Shown here: piece after piece, positions 36,967 through 46,069 of the stretch
Layout of the letters: each line of letters starts with the position of its first letter
How positions within the stretch are numbered: the first letter of the stretch is position 1
NCBI RefSeq assembly: GCF_014138265.1
Contig: NZ_JACGXL010000007.1
Location: forward strand, 248,001 to 312,000
DNA: 64,000 nt
Direction: 5' to 3'
Source of the DNA: Dokdonella fugitiva
GTDB lineage: Bacteria; Pseudomonadota; Gammaproteobacteria; Xanthomonadales; Rhodanobacteraceae
The notes under the pieces: model-generated
What the model saw: only the letters and a program-made list of their open reading frames with translations
What the model was told of the DNA's origin: nothing
The model's database searches: none
Translations under genes and position numbers: made by a program

Positions 36967-37497
36967 ATGAAAATGCGCATCACAGTTCCCCTCCGTGCCG
37001 GCGCCGTCCTCCTGTTGGCGGCGTTGGCCGGCTGCACGCCGAGCGAGAGCCCGCAGCAATGGGTCGCGCGCGAGAAGGCGAAGAAGGGCGCGCCGCTCGC
37101 TCCCTTGCCCGTCATCAAGACGTTCGAGGTCTTCCTCTACAAGGACCAGGACCTGCGTGATCCGTTCGGGTTGAGTGCGGAGGAGCAGGAACAGGCGAAC
37201 AGCTCGGGGCCGCATCCGGATCAGAACCGGCCGCGCGAACCGCTGGAGTCGTTCCCGCTCGACGGCCTCAAGATGTCGGGCACGCTGGGTTCGGCAAAAT
37301 CAATCGAAGGGCTCGTGCGCGATCCGGACGGCGTGGTCCATCGCGTGCGCGTCGGCAATTACCTCGGCCAGAACTACGGGCGCGTCCTCGCGATCAGCGA
37401 AGACCGCATCGATCTCGTCGAGCTCGTGACCAACGGCGCCGGCGGCTGGATGGAGCGGCAGGCAACGATTTCCCTGGGCGACACCAAAAAGCAATGA
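36967..37497 (+). CDS. pilP: Type IV pilus lipoprotein PilP
   Basis: The 176-residue protein has a signal peptide with lipobox LAALAGC (Cys near residue 23). LYKDQDLRDPFGLS and the beta-rich C-terminal HR domain (MSGTLGSAKSIEGLVRDPDG, VGNYLGQNYGRVLAISEDRI) match PilP. It links PilNO to the PilQ secretin. Its stop overlaps an upstream candidate start of pilQ by 4 bp. Confidence 0.95.
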   Translation: MKMRITVPLRAGAVLLLAALAGCTPSESPQQWVAREKAKKGAPLAPLPVIKTFEVFLYKDQDLRDPFGLSAEEQEQANSSGPHPDQNRPREPLESFPLDGLKMSGTLGSAKSIEGLVRDPDGVVHRVRVGNYLGQNYGRVLAISEDRIDLVELVTNGAGGWMERQATISLGDTKKQ

Positions 37498-37520
37498 CCG
37501 ATTCATTGGGGACAAATCTC

Positions 37521-39785
37521 ATGACCACGACATTCGCTGCAACCTCGGAGCGCAGGTTCGCCTTCCGCACGGTGCGGTCTCGCCTGCTCGGAATGATGGC
37601 CTTGTTCGCCTTCGTGTTCGGCACCGCCGTGCATGCCGAGAGCGTGCTCGAGGACATCTCGTACACGGCTCTGCCCGGTGGCAAGGTCGAGGTCACGCTG
37701 AAGTTCGCGAGTGCCGCCGTGGCCCCGCAAGTGTTCTCCACCGAGAATCCGCCGAGCATCGCCCTGGATTTCGCCGACACGCGCAATGCCTTCAGCAAAC
37801 GGCGGCTCGAGGTCGGAGCCGGCGCTACTTCGGCCGTCTCGGCGATCGAAGCGGCGGGGCGCACGCGCGTCGTGATCGACCTGTTCCGCAAGGCGGGCTA
37901 CGACACGCGGGTGAACGGCAACAATGTCGTCCTGTCGATCAACAACGGCGTCATGGGCTCCTCGAGCATCGCGGCGTCCGCGGCCAAATCCGACCCGACC
38001 AAGGCGGTAGCCGCCGCCGCGGACGTGGAGGTTTCCAACATCGATTTCCGCCGCGGCAAGAACGGGGAAGGTCGCGTGGTCGTCACCTTCAGCGGCCCCG
38101 GCGCGTCGGCCAACCTGCGTCGCGAAGGCGGCAACATCGTGCTCGACCTGCTCAACGTCAAGCTGCCGCCGAGTCAGGCGCAGCATCTGGACGTGCTCGA
38201 TTTCGCGACGCCGGTGCAGTCGATCGACACGCGAGCCAAGGGCAACGGCGCGCGCATGGAAATCATCGCCAAGCAGCCGTACGAGCAGCTCGCCTACCAG
38301 AGCGGCAACGAATACGTCGTCGAAGTCGCACCGAAGAAGGATGACGCCAAGCTCAAGGGCAAGAATGCGGAGCCCGAGTACAACGGCAGCCGCGTCACGT
38401 TCAATTTCCAGGACATTCCGACGCGCTCGGTGCTGCAGCTGATCGCCGACGTTTCCGATCTCAATATCGTCGTCTCCGACAGCGTGCAGGGAAATGTCAC
38501 GCTGCGCCTGATCAACGTGCCGTGGGACCAGGCGCTCGACATCGTGCTGCAGGCAAAGGGGCTCGACAAGCGCCGTCGCGGCAACGTCATCTGGGTCGCG
38601 CCGCAGAAGGAAATCGCCGAGCGTGAAGAGGCGATCGCCGATGCGCGACTGAAGATGGAAGACAAGGAGCAGCTGATCACGGACTACATTCCGGTCAGCT
38701 ACGGCAAGGCCAAGGACATCGCGGCGCTGCTGACCAAGGAAACGCAGACGAACCAGGCCAGTGGCGGCGGTCAGACCGGCGCATCGGCGCAGCGCGGTTT
38801 CCTCTCGGCGCGCGGTAGCGTCACGTTCGACGACCGCACGAATACCCTGCTCGTCAGCGATATTCCGTCGAAGATCCAGGAAGTCCGCCAGCTCATCGCC
38901 GTGCTCGATCGGCCGGTGCAGCAGGTGCTGATCGAATCGCGCATCGTCATCGCGACCGACAGCTTCGCGCGTGAACTCGGCGTCAAGTTCGGCGTCAGCG
39001 GTGGCTACGAGACGAGCAACGGCAACGTCGTGAGCACCTCCGGAACCGCCATCGCGACGGACCGCATGTCCAACGTCGTGCTCAACAACCGCTTCAACGG
39101 ACCGAATCGCGGCTTGCCGAACGTCGCGCCTGGCACCATCCCCGGCGGCATCGCGGTGCCCACGCTCGACAACCGCCTCAACGTGAACATGCCAGCGACG
39201 AATCCCGCCGGCAGCTTCGGCCTCGCGATCCTCGGCGCCGACTACCTCCTCGACCTCGAACTGTCGGCCGCGCAGACGGAAGGCCGCAGCGAGGTGGTGT
39301 CGAGCCCGCGCGTGATCACCGCCAACCAGCAGGAAGCCGACATCAAGCAGGGCCAGGAGGTCGGCTACGTCACCTTCCAGAACTCCGGCGGCGGCGGTGC
39401 CGGTACGGGTACCGCAACGGTCGCCTTCAAGGAAGTCGTGCTCGAACTGAAGGTTACCCCCACGATCACGGCAGACGACCGCGTCGTGCTCAACCTCAAC
39501 GTGAAGAAGGACAACGTCGCTGGTTTCGTCGACAGCCCGGGCGGCGGCCAGGTGCCGACGCTCGACAAGCGCGAGATCAGCACCGAGGTGCTGGTCGACA
39601 ATGGACAGACGGTCGTGCTCGGCGGTGTCTACGAGGTCAGCAAGTCGGAGACGCTGCGCAAGGTGCCGATGCTCGGCGACATCCCGGTGCTCGGCAACCT
39701 GTTCAAGAACAAGGGGCGCAAGGACGACAAGGCGGAACTCCTGATCTTCGTCACGCCGCGCATCCTCAGCGACAATCTAAAATGA
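37521..39785 (+). CDS. pilQ: Type IV pilus secretin PilQ
   Basis: The 754-residue protein starts at ATG 37521, with GGGGA about 8 bases upstream; an in-frame ATG at 37494 overlaps the pilP stop and is the alternative. A signal peptide ends near TAVHAES. AMIN domains follow (YTALPGGKVEVTLKF; ISNIDFRRGKNGEGRVVVTF-like), then the secretin N0 domain (FQDIPTRSVLQLIADVSDLN), an N1 domain and the secretin barrel (SEVVSSPRVITANQQEADIK, KVPMLGDIPVLGNLF). It forms the outer-membrane pilus pore. Confidence 0.96.
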   Translation: MTTTFAATSERRFAFRTVRSRLLGMMALFAFVFGTAVHAESVLEDISYTALPGGKVEVTLKFASAAVAPQVFSTENPPSIALDFADTRNAFSKRRLEVGAGATSAVSAIEAAGRTRVVIDLFRKAGYDTRVNGNNVVLSINNGVMGSSSIAASAAKSDPTKAVAAAADVEVSNIDFRRGKNGEGRVVVTFSGPGASANLRREGGNIVLDLLNVKLPPSQAQHLDVLDFATPVQSIDTRAKGNGARMEIIAKQPYEQLAYQSGNEYVVEVAPKKDDAKLKGKNAEPEYNGSRVTFNFQDIPTRSVLQLIADVSDLNIVVSDSVQGNVTLRLINVPWDQALDIVLQAKGLDKRRRGNVIWVAPQKEIAEREEAIADARLKMEDKEQLITDYIPVSYGKAKDIAALLTKETQTNQASGGGQTGASAQRGFLSARGSVTFDDRTNTLLVSDIPSKIQEVRQLIAVLDRPVQQVLIESRIVIATDSFARELGVKFGVSGGYETSNGNVVSTSGTAIATDRMSNVVLNNRFNGPNRGLPNVAPGTIPGGIAVPTLDNRLNVNMPATNPAGSFGLAILGADYLLDLELSAAQTEGRSEVVSSPRVITANQQEADIKQGQEVGYVTFQNSGGGGAGTGTATVAFKEVVLELKVTPTITADDRVVLNLNVKKDNVAGFVDSPGGGQVPTLDKREISTEVLVDNGQTVVLGGVYEVSKSETLRKVPMLGDIPVLGNLFKNKGRKDDKAELLIFVTPRILSDNLK

Positions 39786-39865
39786 AGCAGTGGGTGTAAC
39801 GATTCCCGCGGATGCTTTCCGCGCGTTGCACCGTGCCATCGAACTCGCAGGACTGGAGACACGAC

Positions 39866-42181
39866 ATGAAATTTTTCGGCAAGACCCTGGGGCTGATGCT
39901 CGCCAGCCTCACGTTGGCCAGCTGCGGCGGCGGTGGCGGCGATGGCGGCGCGACCTCGCCGCCGCAGAGTGGCACCATCACGCTGCACGCGACGACGACG
40001 ACGCTGCCGCTGAACGCCAACAACACTTCCTGGTATCCGTCCTCGCCGTTCTCGAGCGAGGTGGACATCACCTGGCGCAACGCCGACGGTTCGCCGGTCT
40101 CCGGCCATGACATCAACTGCAGCATCAGCCCGGTCGAAGTCGCCAGCATCCATATACCTGACGACGCCAGCACGCAGCCGGACGAGTCCGCGGTCAACTG
40201 GACCAACATCCAGGTGCATTCGGATACCGGTCATGCGATCTGCTGGGTGTTCTCCAGCGGCCGCGCAGGCGCGGCCACGTTGACCGTGACCGGCATCGAT
40301 CCGAACACGAACCGCACCGTGACGAATTCGATCACCATCACGGTCACGAGCGGTGTCGGCACGCTGCCGGCGAGCGTCGCGCTCGAGGCGACGCCCGCCG
40401 GCGTCTACCTGCCCAGCTCCGGCGGCAACAACACCTCGCAGATCCACGCGATGGTGCTCGATGCCGGCGCCCAGGCGGTCCCTGATCCGGCCAATGGCAA
40501 CAGCGGCGTAGACAACCTGCAGGTCGAGATCGTCGGCGATGCCGGTGATGCGCGCCTCAGCACGAATTCCGTGGCCGGGCCCGTCTCGGGCACGTCGGTC
40601 GCGACGCACACCGTGCACGGTGTCGCGACGATCGCGTTCCAGGCCAACGACGGCACGCCGCAGGGCCCCGTGCAGATCAAGGCAACCGCGGATCGTGCCG
40701 ACAACAACGTCAGCAACGGCATCCAGGACCCGGTCACGTTCACGAAATCGATCGTCGTCTCGGATGGCAAGCTGTACAGCATCGAGCTGACCTCGCCGCT
40801 GTTCGCGCCGAGCCTCCCGGGCATCGTCATCAACACCGTGTCGGGCGACGTCAGCTCCGACGTCGGCTCGATTCCGGCGGATCCGGACGCGACCCTGAGC
40901 CTCACCGTGTCGGCGCTCGGCACCGATCGCCAGGGCAATCCGGTCATCCCGGGTACCGCGATCCGTTTCGGCGCGGTCGACTCGCCGGTCGGCGAGCCGG
41001 GCACGGCGAACGACAACCAGTTCCTCATTTCCGGCCTCGACGGCAACCCGCAGGAGGGCGGCGGCACGTTCACCGCGCCGACCGGCCATTTCAACTCGGC
41101 GGGTGGTGGCGCGGGCCCGGGTGACGCGCTGATCGTGTTCGGCAAAGCGGTGCAGGGCAACGAGGACCTCGAAAGCGCGGTCACGGTGCAGCACATCAAC
41201 AGCGCGACCAGCGCAACCGTGCTGCCGGTATTCAACAAGAACAACACCACGGGAACGACCGTCGATTCCGGTCCGGTACTGCCGTACCTGTTCGGTCGTG
41301 CCCTGCACGGCAACATCACGGCCAGCGCGACGACCAATGACATCGGTGTCGCCCACGCGACGCTGAACTACACGGTCAACACGGTCGGCGATGCGGTCGC
41401 GGTGTGGGCGCAGGGCGACGGCGTCGATCGCGTCACCGGCGCGCCGCGTCGCGTCACCGATGCGGGCACGATGGCCTACCCGGGCGTCGCGCCGGCCTCG
41501 ATCGTCGCGTTCCCGAACCCGCTGCTCGGCGACACCACGACGTCCGTGACGGTCTGCGTCGCCGATGCCCTCGGTATCCCGCTCCGCGGCGTGCAGGTCG
41601 GCTTCCAGTTCACGCTGCCTGCCGGTACGGGTTCGATCGATGGCACGACCGGCGCCGGTTTCCTGGACGACCTCACGGGCACCGACGGCTGCACGGTCGG
41701 CACCGTGGTGACTTCCGGCCTGCCGGTGACCTCCGGCGGCGGCAACAGCGGCCAGGTCGTGTTCTCGGGCGCGGGTGCGACCAGCGACCCGGTCGATTTC
41801 ATCGTGCAGATTTCCGCGCTGCAGGCGAGTCCGAATTCGGTCCTGATCAACTGCGCGGGCAGCCGAGATGTGCCGATCACCGTGAAGGCAGTCGGTCCGG
41901 ACGGCAGTGGCCTGCCGGGCGTGGACATCACCGCGACGTGCACGGCTTCCGGTGGTGACGGCGCCACGTTGACGGCGAATCCGCCGACGAGCACGACCAA
42001 CAACGGCGGCACGGCAGGATTCATCGTCACGGCCGATGGTTTCATCGGTGCGGGCACCCCGCCGGCCGTTGGCACGGGCCAGTGCGTGTTCGCCGCGGCC
42101 GGCGACGCCTCGCGCAGCGTCACCGTGACGTTCCGTGGATCGCAGAGCGTGCCGAGCCCGGTGCCGAGCTGCGGTCCGTAA
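39866..42181 (+). CDS. Large Ig-like (Big_1-type) domain lipoprotein
   Basis: The 771-residue protein starts at MKFFGKTLGLMLASLTLASC, with a clear lipobox and a GGGGG spacer, as in outer-membrane lipoproteins. Repeated beta-rich modules follow, with Big_1-like strands (PASVALEATPAGVYLPSSGG; SVTVCVADALGIPLRGVQVG; DVPITVKAVGPDGSGLPGVD). The protein is Thr/Ser/Gly-rich with few charged residues and has no enzymatic motif. It follows pilQ by 80 bp and ends at a strong terminator, so it is probably the last gene of the pil transcript. Such proteins act as adhesins or structural surface proteins; a link to pili is inference. Confidence 0.8.
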   Translation: MKFFGKTLGLMLASLTLASCGGGGGDGGATSPPQSGTITLHATTTTLPLNANNTSWYPSSPFSSEVDITWRNADGSPVSGHDINCSISPVEVASIHIPDDASTQPDESAVNWTNIQVHSDTGHAICWVFSSGRAGAATLTVTGIDPNTNRTVTNSITITVTSGVGTLPASVALEATPAGVYLPSSGGNNTSQIHAMVLDAGAQAVPDPANGNSGVDNLQVEIVGDAGDARLSTNSVAGPVSGTSVATHTVHGVATIAFQANDGTPQGPVQIKATADRADNNVSNGIQDPVTFTKSIVVSDGKLYSIELTSPLFAPSLPGIVINTVSGDVSSDVGSIPADPDATLSLTVSALGTDRQGNPVIPGTAIRFGAVDSPVGEPGTANDNQFLISGLDGNPQEGGGTFTAPTGHFNSAGGGAGPGDALIVFGKAVQGNEDLESAVTVQHINSATSATVLPVFNKNNTTGTTVDSGPVLPYLFGRALHGNITASATTNDIGVAHATLNYTVNTVGDAVAVWAQGDGVDRVTGAPRRVTDAGTMAYPGVAPASIVAFPNPLLGDTTTSVTVCVADALGIPLRGVQVGFQFTLPAGTGSIDGTTGAGFLDDLTGTDGCTVGTVVTSGLPVTSGGGNSGQVVFSGAGATSDPVDFIVQISALQASPNSVLINCAGSRDVPITVKAVGPDGSGLPGVDITATCTASGGDGATLTANPPTSTTNNGGTAGFIVTADGFIGAGTPPAVGTGQCVFAAAGDASRSVTVTFRGSQSVPSPVPSCGP

Positions 42182-42203
42182 CATCCGCTCGAAGGGCATG
42201 AAG

Positions 42204-42232
42204 AAGGGCCGCAGCAATGCGGCCCTTTTTTT
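42204..42232 (+). terminator. Intrinsic terminator after the pil/Ig-like lipoprotein operon
   Basis: GGGCCGCA and TGCGGCCC form a perfect 8-bp stem (42206-42213 with 42218-42225) closed by a GCAA tetraloop and followed by seven T. It is one of the two clearest intrinsic terminators in the window. Confidence 0.95.
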
Positions 42233-42294
42233 GTGTACGATCGGGCATCGCTTCGACGAATCCGCGGCGCAGCGTCCGAGGGGAGGACCGCGCA

Positions 42295-43452
42295 TTGCAG
42301 CCTTACAGCGAGCTGTTCAAGGCCGGCGAACTCGTGTTCGCGGAGGGCGACGCGCCCACCTGCGCCTACCTCATCGAAGCCGGCCGCATCGAGATCAGCA
42401 CGACGCAGCTCGGCGAGCCGCGCGTGCTCGCCGAACTCGGGCCGGGCATGCTGCTCGGCGAAATGGCCGTGCTCGACGACTCCACGCGCACCGCGAGTGC
42501 GCGCGCACTGACCGACTGCCGCCTGATCCCGATCGACAAGGCGCAGTTCGCCGAACGCCTCGCCAACGCCGACCCGGTCGTGCGCGCGTTGCTGATGAGC
42601 CAGTTGACGCGCTACCGCTCGGCCCTCGCGCGCCTCACCGGCGAGGTGGACGGCAGCGATCCGGTGCTCGCGGCCCAGCCGGACGACGCGGACGCGGTCG
42701 ACAAGATCCGTCTCGAAAGCGAGCTGCGTGCGGCACTCGAGCGCAAGGAACTCGAGGTGCGGCTGCAGCCGATCGAGGAGATCGTCAGCGGTCGCATCGC
42801 CGGCTACGAGGCACTCGTGCGCTGGCAACATCCCGAGCGTGGCGCGGTGTCGCCCGCGGAGTTCATCCGCCTCGCCGAGGAAACCTCGCTGATCGTGCCG
42901 ATCGGCGACTACGTGCTCGCGCGCGTCTGCGACATGCTGGTCGAGTTCCGCACGCGCGGCCGCAAGCCGCTGCCGTTCATCGCCGCGAACCTGTCCGGCC
43001 GACAGATCGACGATCCGGGCCTGGTCGGCCGCATCCTCGACCTGTTGCGAGCGCGCGACCTGCCGCCCGACCGGCTCAAGCTCGAAGTCACCGAGAGCCT
43101 GGTCATGGACCACGCGCGCATCGGCGATCTCATCGCGCACTGCCACTCGGTCGGCATGCCCGTCGCGCTCGACGACTTCGGCACCGGATATTCGAACCTC
43201 GGCCCGCTGCTGACCCTGAACTTCGACCAGATCAAGCTCGACGCGAGCTTCATCAAGGCGCTCGACCGGCCGCGCGGGGTGGCGATGGTCGGGGTGATCG
43301 TCGGCATGGCGCGTGCGCTCGACTGCGACCTCGTCGCCGAGGGCGTGGAGACGCGCGAGCAGCGCGAAATCCTGCACCGGCTCGGCTGCCGCTACGCGCA
43401 GGGCTGGCTGGTCGGCAAGCCCCAGTCGCTCGGCGACGTCCTGGAACACTAG
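42295..43452 (+). CDS. Cyclic nucleotide-binding domain / EAL phosphodiesterase
   Basis: The 385-residue protein is best started at TTG 42295, which has GGGAGG 8 bases upstream; the upstream ATG at 42217 lies inside the preceding terminator. Residues about 5-110 form a cNMP-binding domain (FKAGELVFAEGDAPTCAYLI, LGEMAVLDDSTRTASA). Residues about 145-380 are an EAL domain with YEALVRW, NLSGRQID, LEVTESLVMD, LDDFGTGYSNL, IKLDASFI and AEGVET, so the metal and catalytic residues are intact. It should hydrolyse c-di-GMP under control of a cyclic mononucleotide. It has no GGDEF or membrane segment. Confidence 0.92.
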   Translation: MQPYSELFKAGELVFAEGDAPTCAYLIEAGRIEISTTQLGEPRVLAELGPGMLLGEMAVLDDSTRTASARALTDCRLIPIDKAQFAERLANADPVVRALLMSQLTRYRSALARLTGEVDGSDPVLAAQPDDADAVDKIRLESELRAALERKELEVRLQPIEEIVSGRIAGYEALVRWQHPERGAVSPAEFIRLAEETSLIVPIGDYVLARVCDMLVEFRTRGRKPLPFIAANLSGRQIDDPGLVGRILDLLRARDLPPDRLKLEVTESLVMDHARIGDLIAHCHSVGMPVALDDFGTGYSNLGPLLTLNFDQIKLDASFIKALDRPRGVAMVGVIVGMARALDCDLVAEGVETREQREILHRLGCRYAQGWLVGKPQSLGDVLEH

Positions 43453-43515
43453 CGCCCGCCGGGCAATGCTCCGCGCATGCCCGCGCAGGGATCCGTTAGT
43501 GATTCCTTGATGCTC

Positions 43516-43532
43516 CGCGAAAACTATTCGCG
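43516..43532. terminator. Small hairpin between the EAL gene and the MoxR operon
   Basis: CGCGAA and TTCGCG form a 6-bp stem with a 5-nt loop in the 142-bp gap. There is no T-run; a role as a terminator is uncertain. Confidence 0.3.
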
Positions 43533-43594
43533 CGGGCCGCTGTCCGACCCTTCATCGTCCCGTGCGATCATCGGGAACCCGGATCCTTCTGCCC

Positions 43595-44581
43595 ATGGAC
43601 ATGCCTGAACCCATCACGGCCGCCACCGCCTTCGCCACCCTGCGGCGCGAGCTCGCCGGCTGCATCATCGGCCAGGAAGCGCTGATCGACCGCCTGCTGA
43701 TCGTCCTGCTCGCCGACGGGCACTTGCTCGTCGAAGGTGCGCCGGGCCTGGCCAAGACCACCGCGATCAAGGAGCTTGCCGCGCGCATCGAGGCCGACTT
43801 CCATCGCGTCCAGTTCACCCCCGACCTGCTGCCGGCCGACCTCACCGGCACGGAGATCTACCGGCCGCAGACGACCAGTTTCGAGTTCCAGCGCGGTCCC
43901 ATTTTCCACAACCTCATCCTTGCCGACGAAGTCAACCGCGCCCCGGCGAAGGTGCAGTCCGCCCTGCTCGAGGCGATGGGCGAGCGCCAGGTCACCGTCG
44001 GCCGCGACACCTACGCGCTGCCGGCGCTGTTCCTCGTCATGGCGACGCAGAACCCGATCGAGCAGGAAGGCACCTACCCGTTGCCCGAAGCGCAGCTCGA
44101 CCGCTTCCTCCTGCACGTGCGCGTCGACTACCCGAAGGCCGCCGCCGAAGCGGCGATCCTGCAGCTCGCGCGCGACCGCGCGCGAGAAGCGCTCGTCGTC
44201 ACCGCGCCGCCGCTGCGCAGGCTGACCCAGCAGCAGGTGTTCGCCGCGCGTCGCGAAGTGCTCGGCCTGCATCTCGCGCCGCAGCTCGAGAACTACCTGG
44301 TCCAGCTCGTTCTCGCCACGCGCGAGCCGGGCGCCTACGGCGCCGAGCTCGCCCGCTACGTCGCCTACGGCGCGAGCCCGCGCGGCACCATCGCGCTCGA
44401 TCGCTGCGCGCGTGCGCATGCGTGGCTCTCCGGTCGCGACTACGTGACGCCGGAAGACGTGCACGCGATCGCTGCCGACGTGCTGCGCCATCGCGTGCTG
44501 CTCAGTTACGAGGCGGAAGCGGAGGGCGTCAGCGCCGACCGCGTCGTGTCGATGCTGCTCGAACGCGTACCGCTGCCCTGA
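43595..44581 (+). CDS. MoxR family AAA+ ATPase
   Basis: The 328-residue protein has Walker A EGAPGLAKTTAI, Walker B LILADEVNRAPAKVQSALLEA, and sensor 1 FLVMATQNPIEQEGTYPLPE. AQLDRFLL completes the MoxR signature. MoxR ATPases act as chaperones for neighbouring von Willebrand factor A proteins. It heads the six-gene MoxR-DUF58-DUF4381-VWA-VWA/TPR-BatD run. The start is the ATG at MDMPEP; a GTG 33 bp upstream is possible. Confidence 0.95.
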   Translation: MDMPEPITAATAFATLRRELAGCIIGQEALIDRLLIVLLADGHLLVEGAPGLAKTTAIKELAARIEADFHRVQFTPDLLPADLTGTEIYRPQTTSFEFQRGPIFHNLILADEVNRAPAKVQSALLEAMGERQVTVGRDTYALPALFLVMATQNPIEQEGTYPLPEAQLDRFLLHVRVDYPKAAAEAAILQLARDRAREALVVTAPPLRRLTQQQVFAARREVLGLHLAPQLENYLVQLVLATREPGAYGAELARYVAYGASPRGTIALDRCARAHAWLSGRDYVTPEDVHAIAADVLRHRVLLSYEAEAEGVSADRVVSMLLERVPLP

Positions 44582-44624
44582 TTCCGCCGAGCGTCGCGAC
44601 GACCTCGCGGCGCCAACGCACGCC

Positions 44625-45560
44625 ATGCAGCCCGCATCCGCCAACCGCTCCGTCCGCGTCGCCCTCGACGAACTGATCGCACTCGCCGCGCTCGCGCACG
44701 GCGGCAGTCTCGTGCGCAGCCGGCGCAGTCCGGCGTTGCGCAGCGGCACCAGCAGTTCGCGCTGGCGCGGTCGCGGCGTCGACTTCCGCGAGTCGCGCAT
44801 CTACCAGCCCGGCGACGAGATTCGCCACATGGACTGGCGCGTGACCGCACGCAGCGGCAAGCCGCACACGAAGCTGTTCGAAGAGGAACGCGAACAGGGC
44901 CTGCTGCTCGCGATCGACCTCAACCCGGGCATGCGCTTCGGCACGCGCGTGCGCTTCAAGAGCGTGCAGGCCGCGCGCGCAGCCGCGCTGCTCGCGTGGA
45001 TGGCGTCCGCGGCCGGCGACCGCATCGGTGCGCTCGGTTTCGGCGGTGGCGTCGACGGCGAGGTGAAGCCTGCGGGCGGACGACGCGGCGTGCTGCACGT
45101 GCTGCGCGCGTTGCGCGACTGGGACGCCGTGGCCGACGTCGAACGCCAGGCGCCGTTGTCGACCGCGCTCGCGCGCGTGCGCCGGCTGCTGCGCCCGGGC
45201 ATGCGCCTGGTCCTGCTCACCGACGGCTTCAGCACCGACGCCGACGCGGCGCAGCTGTTGCCGCAACTCGCCGGCCGGCACGAGATCACGATCGTGCTGC
45301 TGCGCGACGCACTCGAACTCGCGCCGCCGCCGCCGGGTCGCTACGCGATCCACCTCGGCAGCGCACGGCGCGTGCTCGACTTCGGCGATGCGCGCGTGCG
45401 CGGCAGCTGGACCGAGCGCTTCTCGGCATCGCGCGCGCGCCTGCTCGAACAGGCGCGCCGCCTCGGCCTGCGCGTGCTCGAACTCGACGGCCACGCCGAC
45501 CTGCGCCGCGCGCTCGCGCCGCTGCTCGCGCGCAGCCGCCACTCGCCGGTGGTCGCGTGA
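44625..45560 (+). CDS. DUF58 domain protein
   Basis: The 311-residue protein has the DUF58 core GRGVDFRESRIYQPGDEIRHM followed by DWRVTARSGKPHTKLFEEER and a VWA-like fold (LLAIDLNPGMRFG; RLVLLTDGFSTDAD). DUF58 proteins accompany MoxR ATPases in nearly all MoxR-Bat operons. No transmembrane segment is evident, in contrast with some relatives. It overlaps the next gene by 4 bp (GTGA). Confidence 0.93.
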   Translation: MQPASANRSVRVALDELIALAALAHGGSLVRSRRSPALRSGTSSSRWRGRGVDFRESRIYQPGDEIRHMDWRVTARSGKPHTKLFEEEREQGLLLAIDLNPGMRFGTRVRFKSVQAARAAALLAWMASAAGDRIGALGFGGGVDGEVKPAGGRRGVLHVLRALRDWDAVADVERQAPLSTALARVRRLLRPGMRLVLLTDGFSTDADAAQLLPQLAGRHEITIVLLRDALELAPPPPGRYAIHLGSARRVLDFGDARVRGSWTERFSASRARLLEQARRLGLRVLELDGHADLRRALAPLLARSRHSPVVA

Positions 45561-46069
45561 ATCCGGCTGCCGGTCCCGAACTGCGCGACATCCACCTGCC
45601 CGCGACGCCGGACTGGTGGCCGCCGGCGCCCGGATGGTGGTTGCTCGCACTCGCGCTGCTCGTCGCACTCGCGTTCGGCGTGCGCGCGTGCTGGCGCTTC
45701 GAGCGTCGGCGACGCTGGCGCGCACGCGTGCGCGCGGAACTCGAGCGCATCGCCGACGCGCACGCACGCAGCGCCGATGCGCAACAGCTGTCGATCGCGC
45801 TGTCGAACCTGCTCCGCCGCGCGAGTCGGTTGCTCGCGCCGCACGCGGCGGCGTTGCACGGCGAGGCGTGGCTCGACTTCCTCGACGCGAAGCTGCCGAA
45901 AAGCGAAGCGGATGCCGCGCCTTTCCGCCGTGGTGCCGGCCGCGCACTGCTCGATGCGCCGTACCGGCGCTCCGACGACCCCGCGGCGGCGGTCGACGCG
46001 GGTGCGCTGATCGCGCTCGTGCGCCGCTGGCTCGCGCATGTGCTGCGCGCGGAGGACGCCCATGCTTGA
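45557..46069 (+). CDS. DUF4381 domain protein
   Basis: The 170-residue protein starts at GTG. The N-terminus LRDIHLPATPDWWPPAPGWW followed by one transmembrane helix (LLALALLVALAFGV, about residues 31-46) is diagnostic for DUF4381. A cytoplasmic helical domain with LSIALSNLLRRASRL and GEAWLDFLDA follows. It is a standard small member of the MoxR-Bat operon, probably a membrane adaptor. It overlaps DUF58 by 4 bp and the VWA gene by 8 bp. Confidence 0.9.
   Translation: MNPAAGPELRDIHLPATPDWWPPAPGWWLLALALLVALAFGVRACWRFERRRRWRARVRAELERIADAHARSADAQQLSIALSNLLRRASRLLAPHAAALHGEAWLDFLDAKLPKSEADAAPFRRGAGRALLDAPYRRSDDPAAAVDAGALIALVRRWLAHVLRAEDAHA

Noticed and set aside
37494-37520. An earlier ATG for pilQ overlapping the pilP stop
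   Set aside because: Translational coupling is possible, but ATG 37521 has a better Shine-Dalgarno; kept as an alternative only.
39807-39824. CGCGGA/TCCGCG hairpin after pilQ, considered as a terminator
   Set aside because: Only a 6-bp stem with no T-run; probably does not separate pilQ from the lipoprotein gene.
42217-42294. An ATG upstream of the cNMP-EAL gene
   Set aside because: It lies inside the terminator stem of the preceding operon and has no ribosome-binding site; TTG 42295 has GGGAGG at good spacing.
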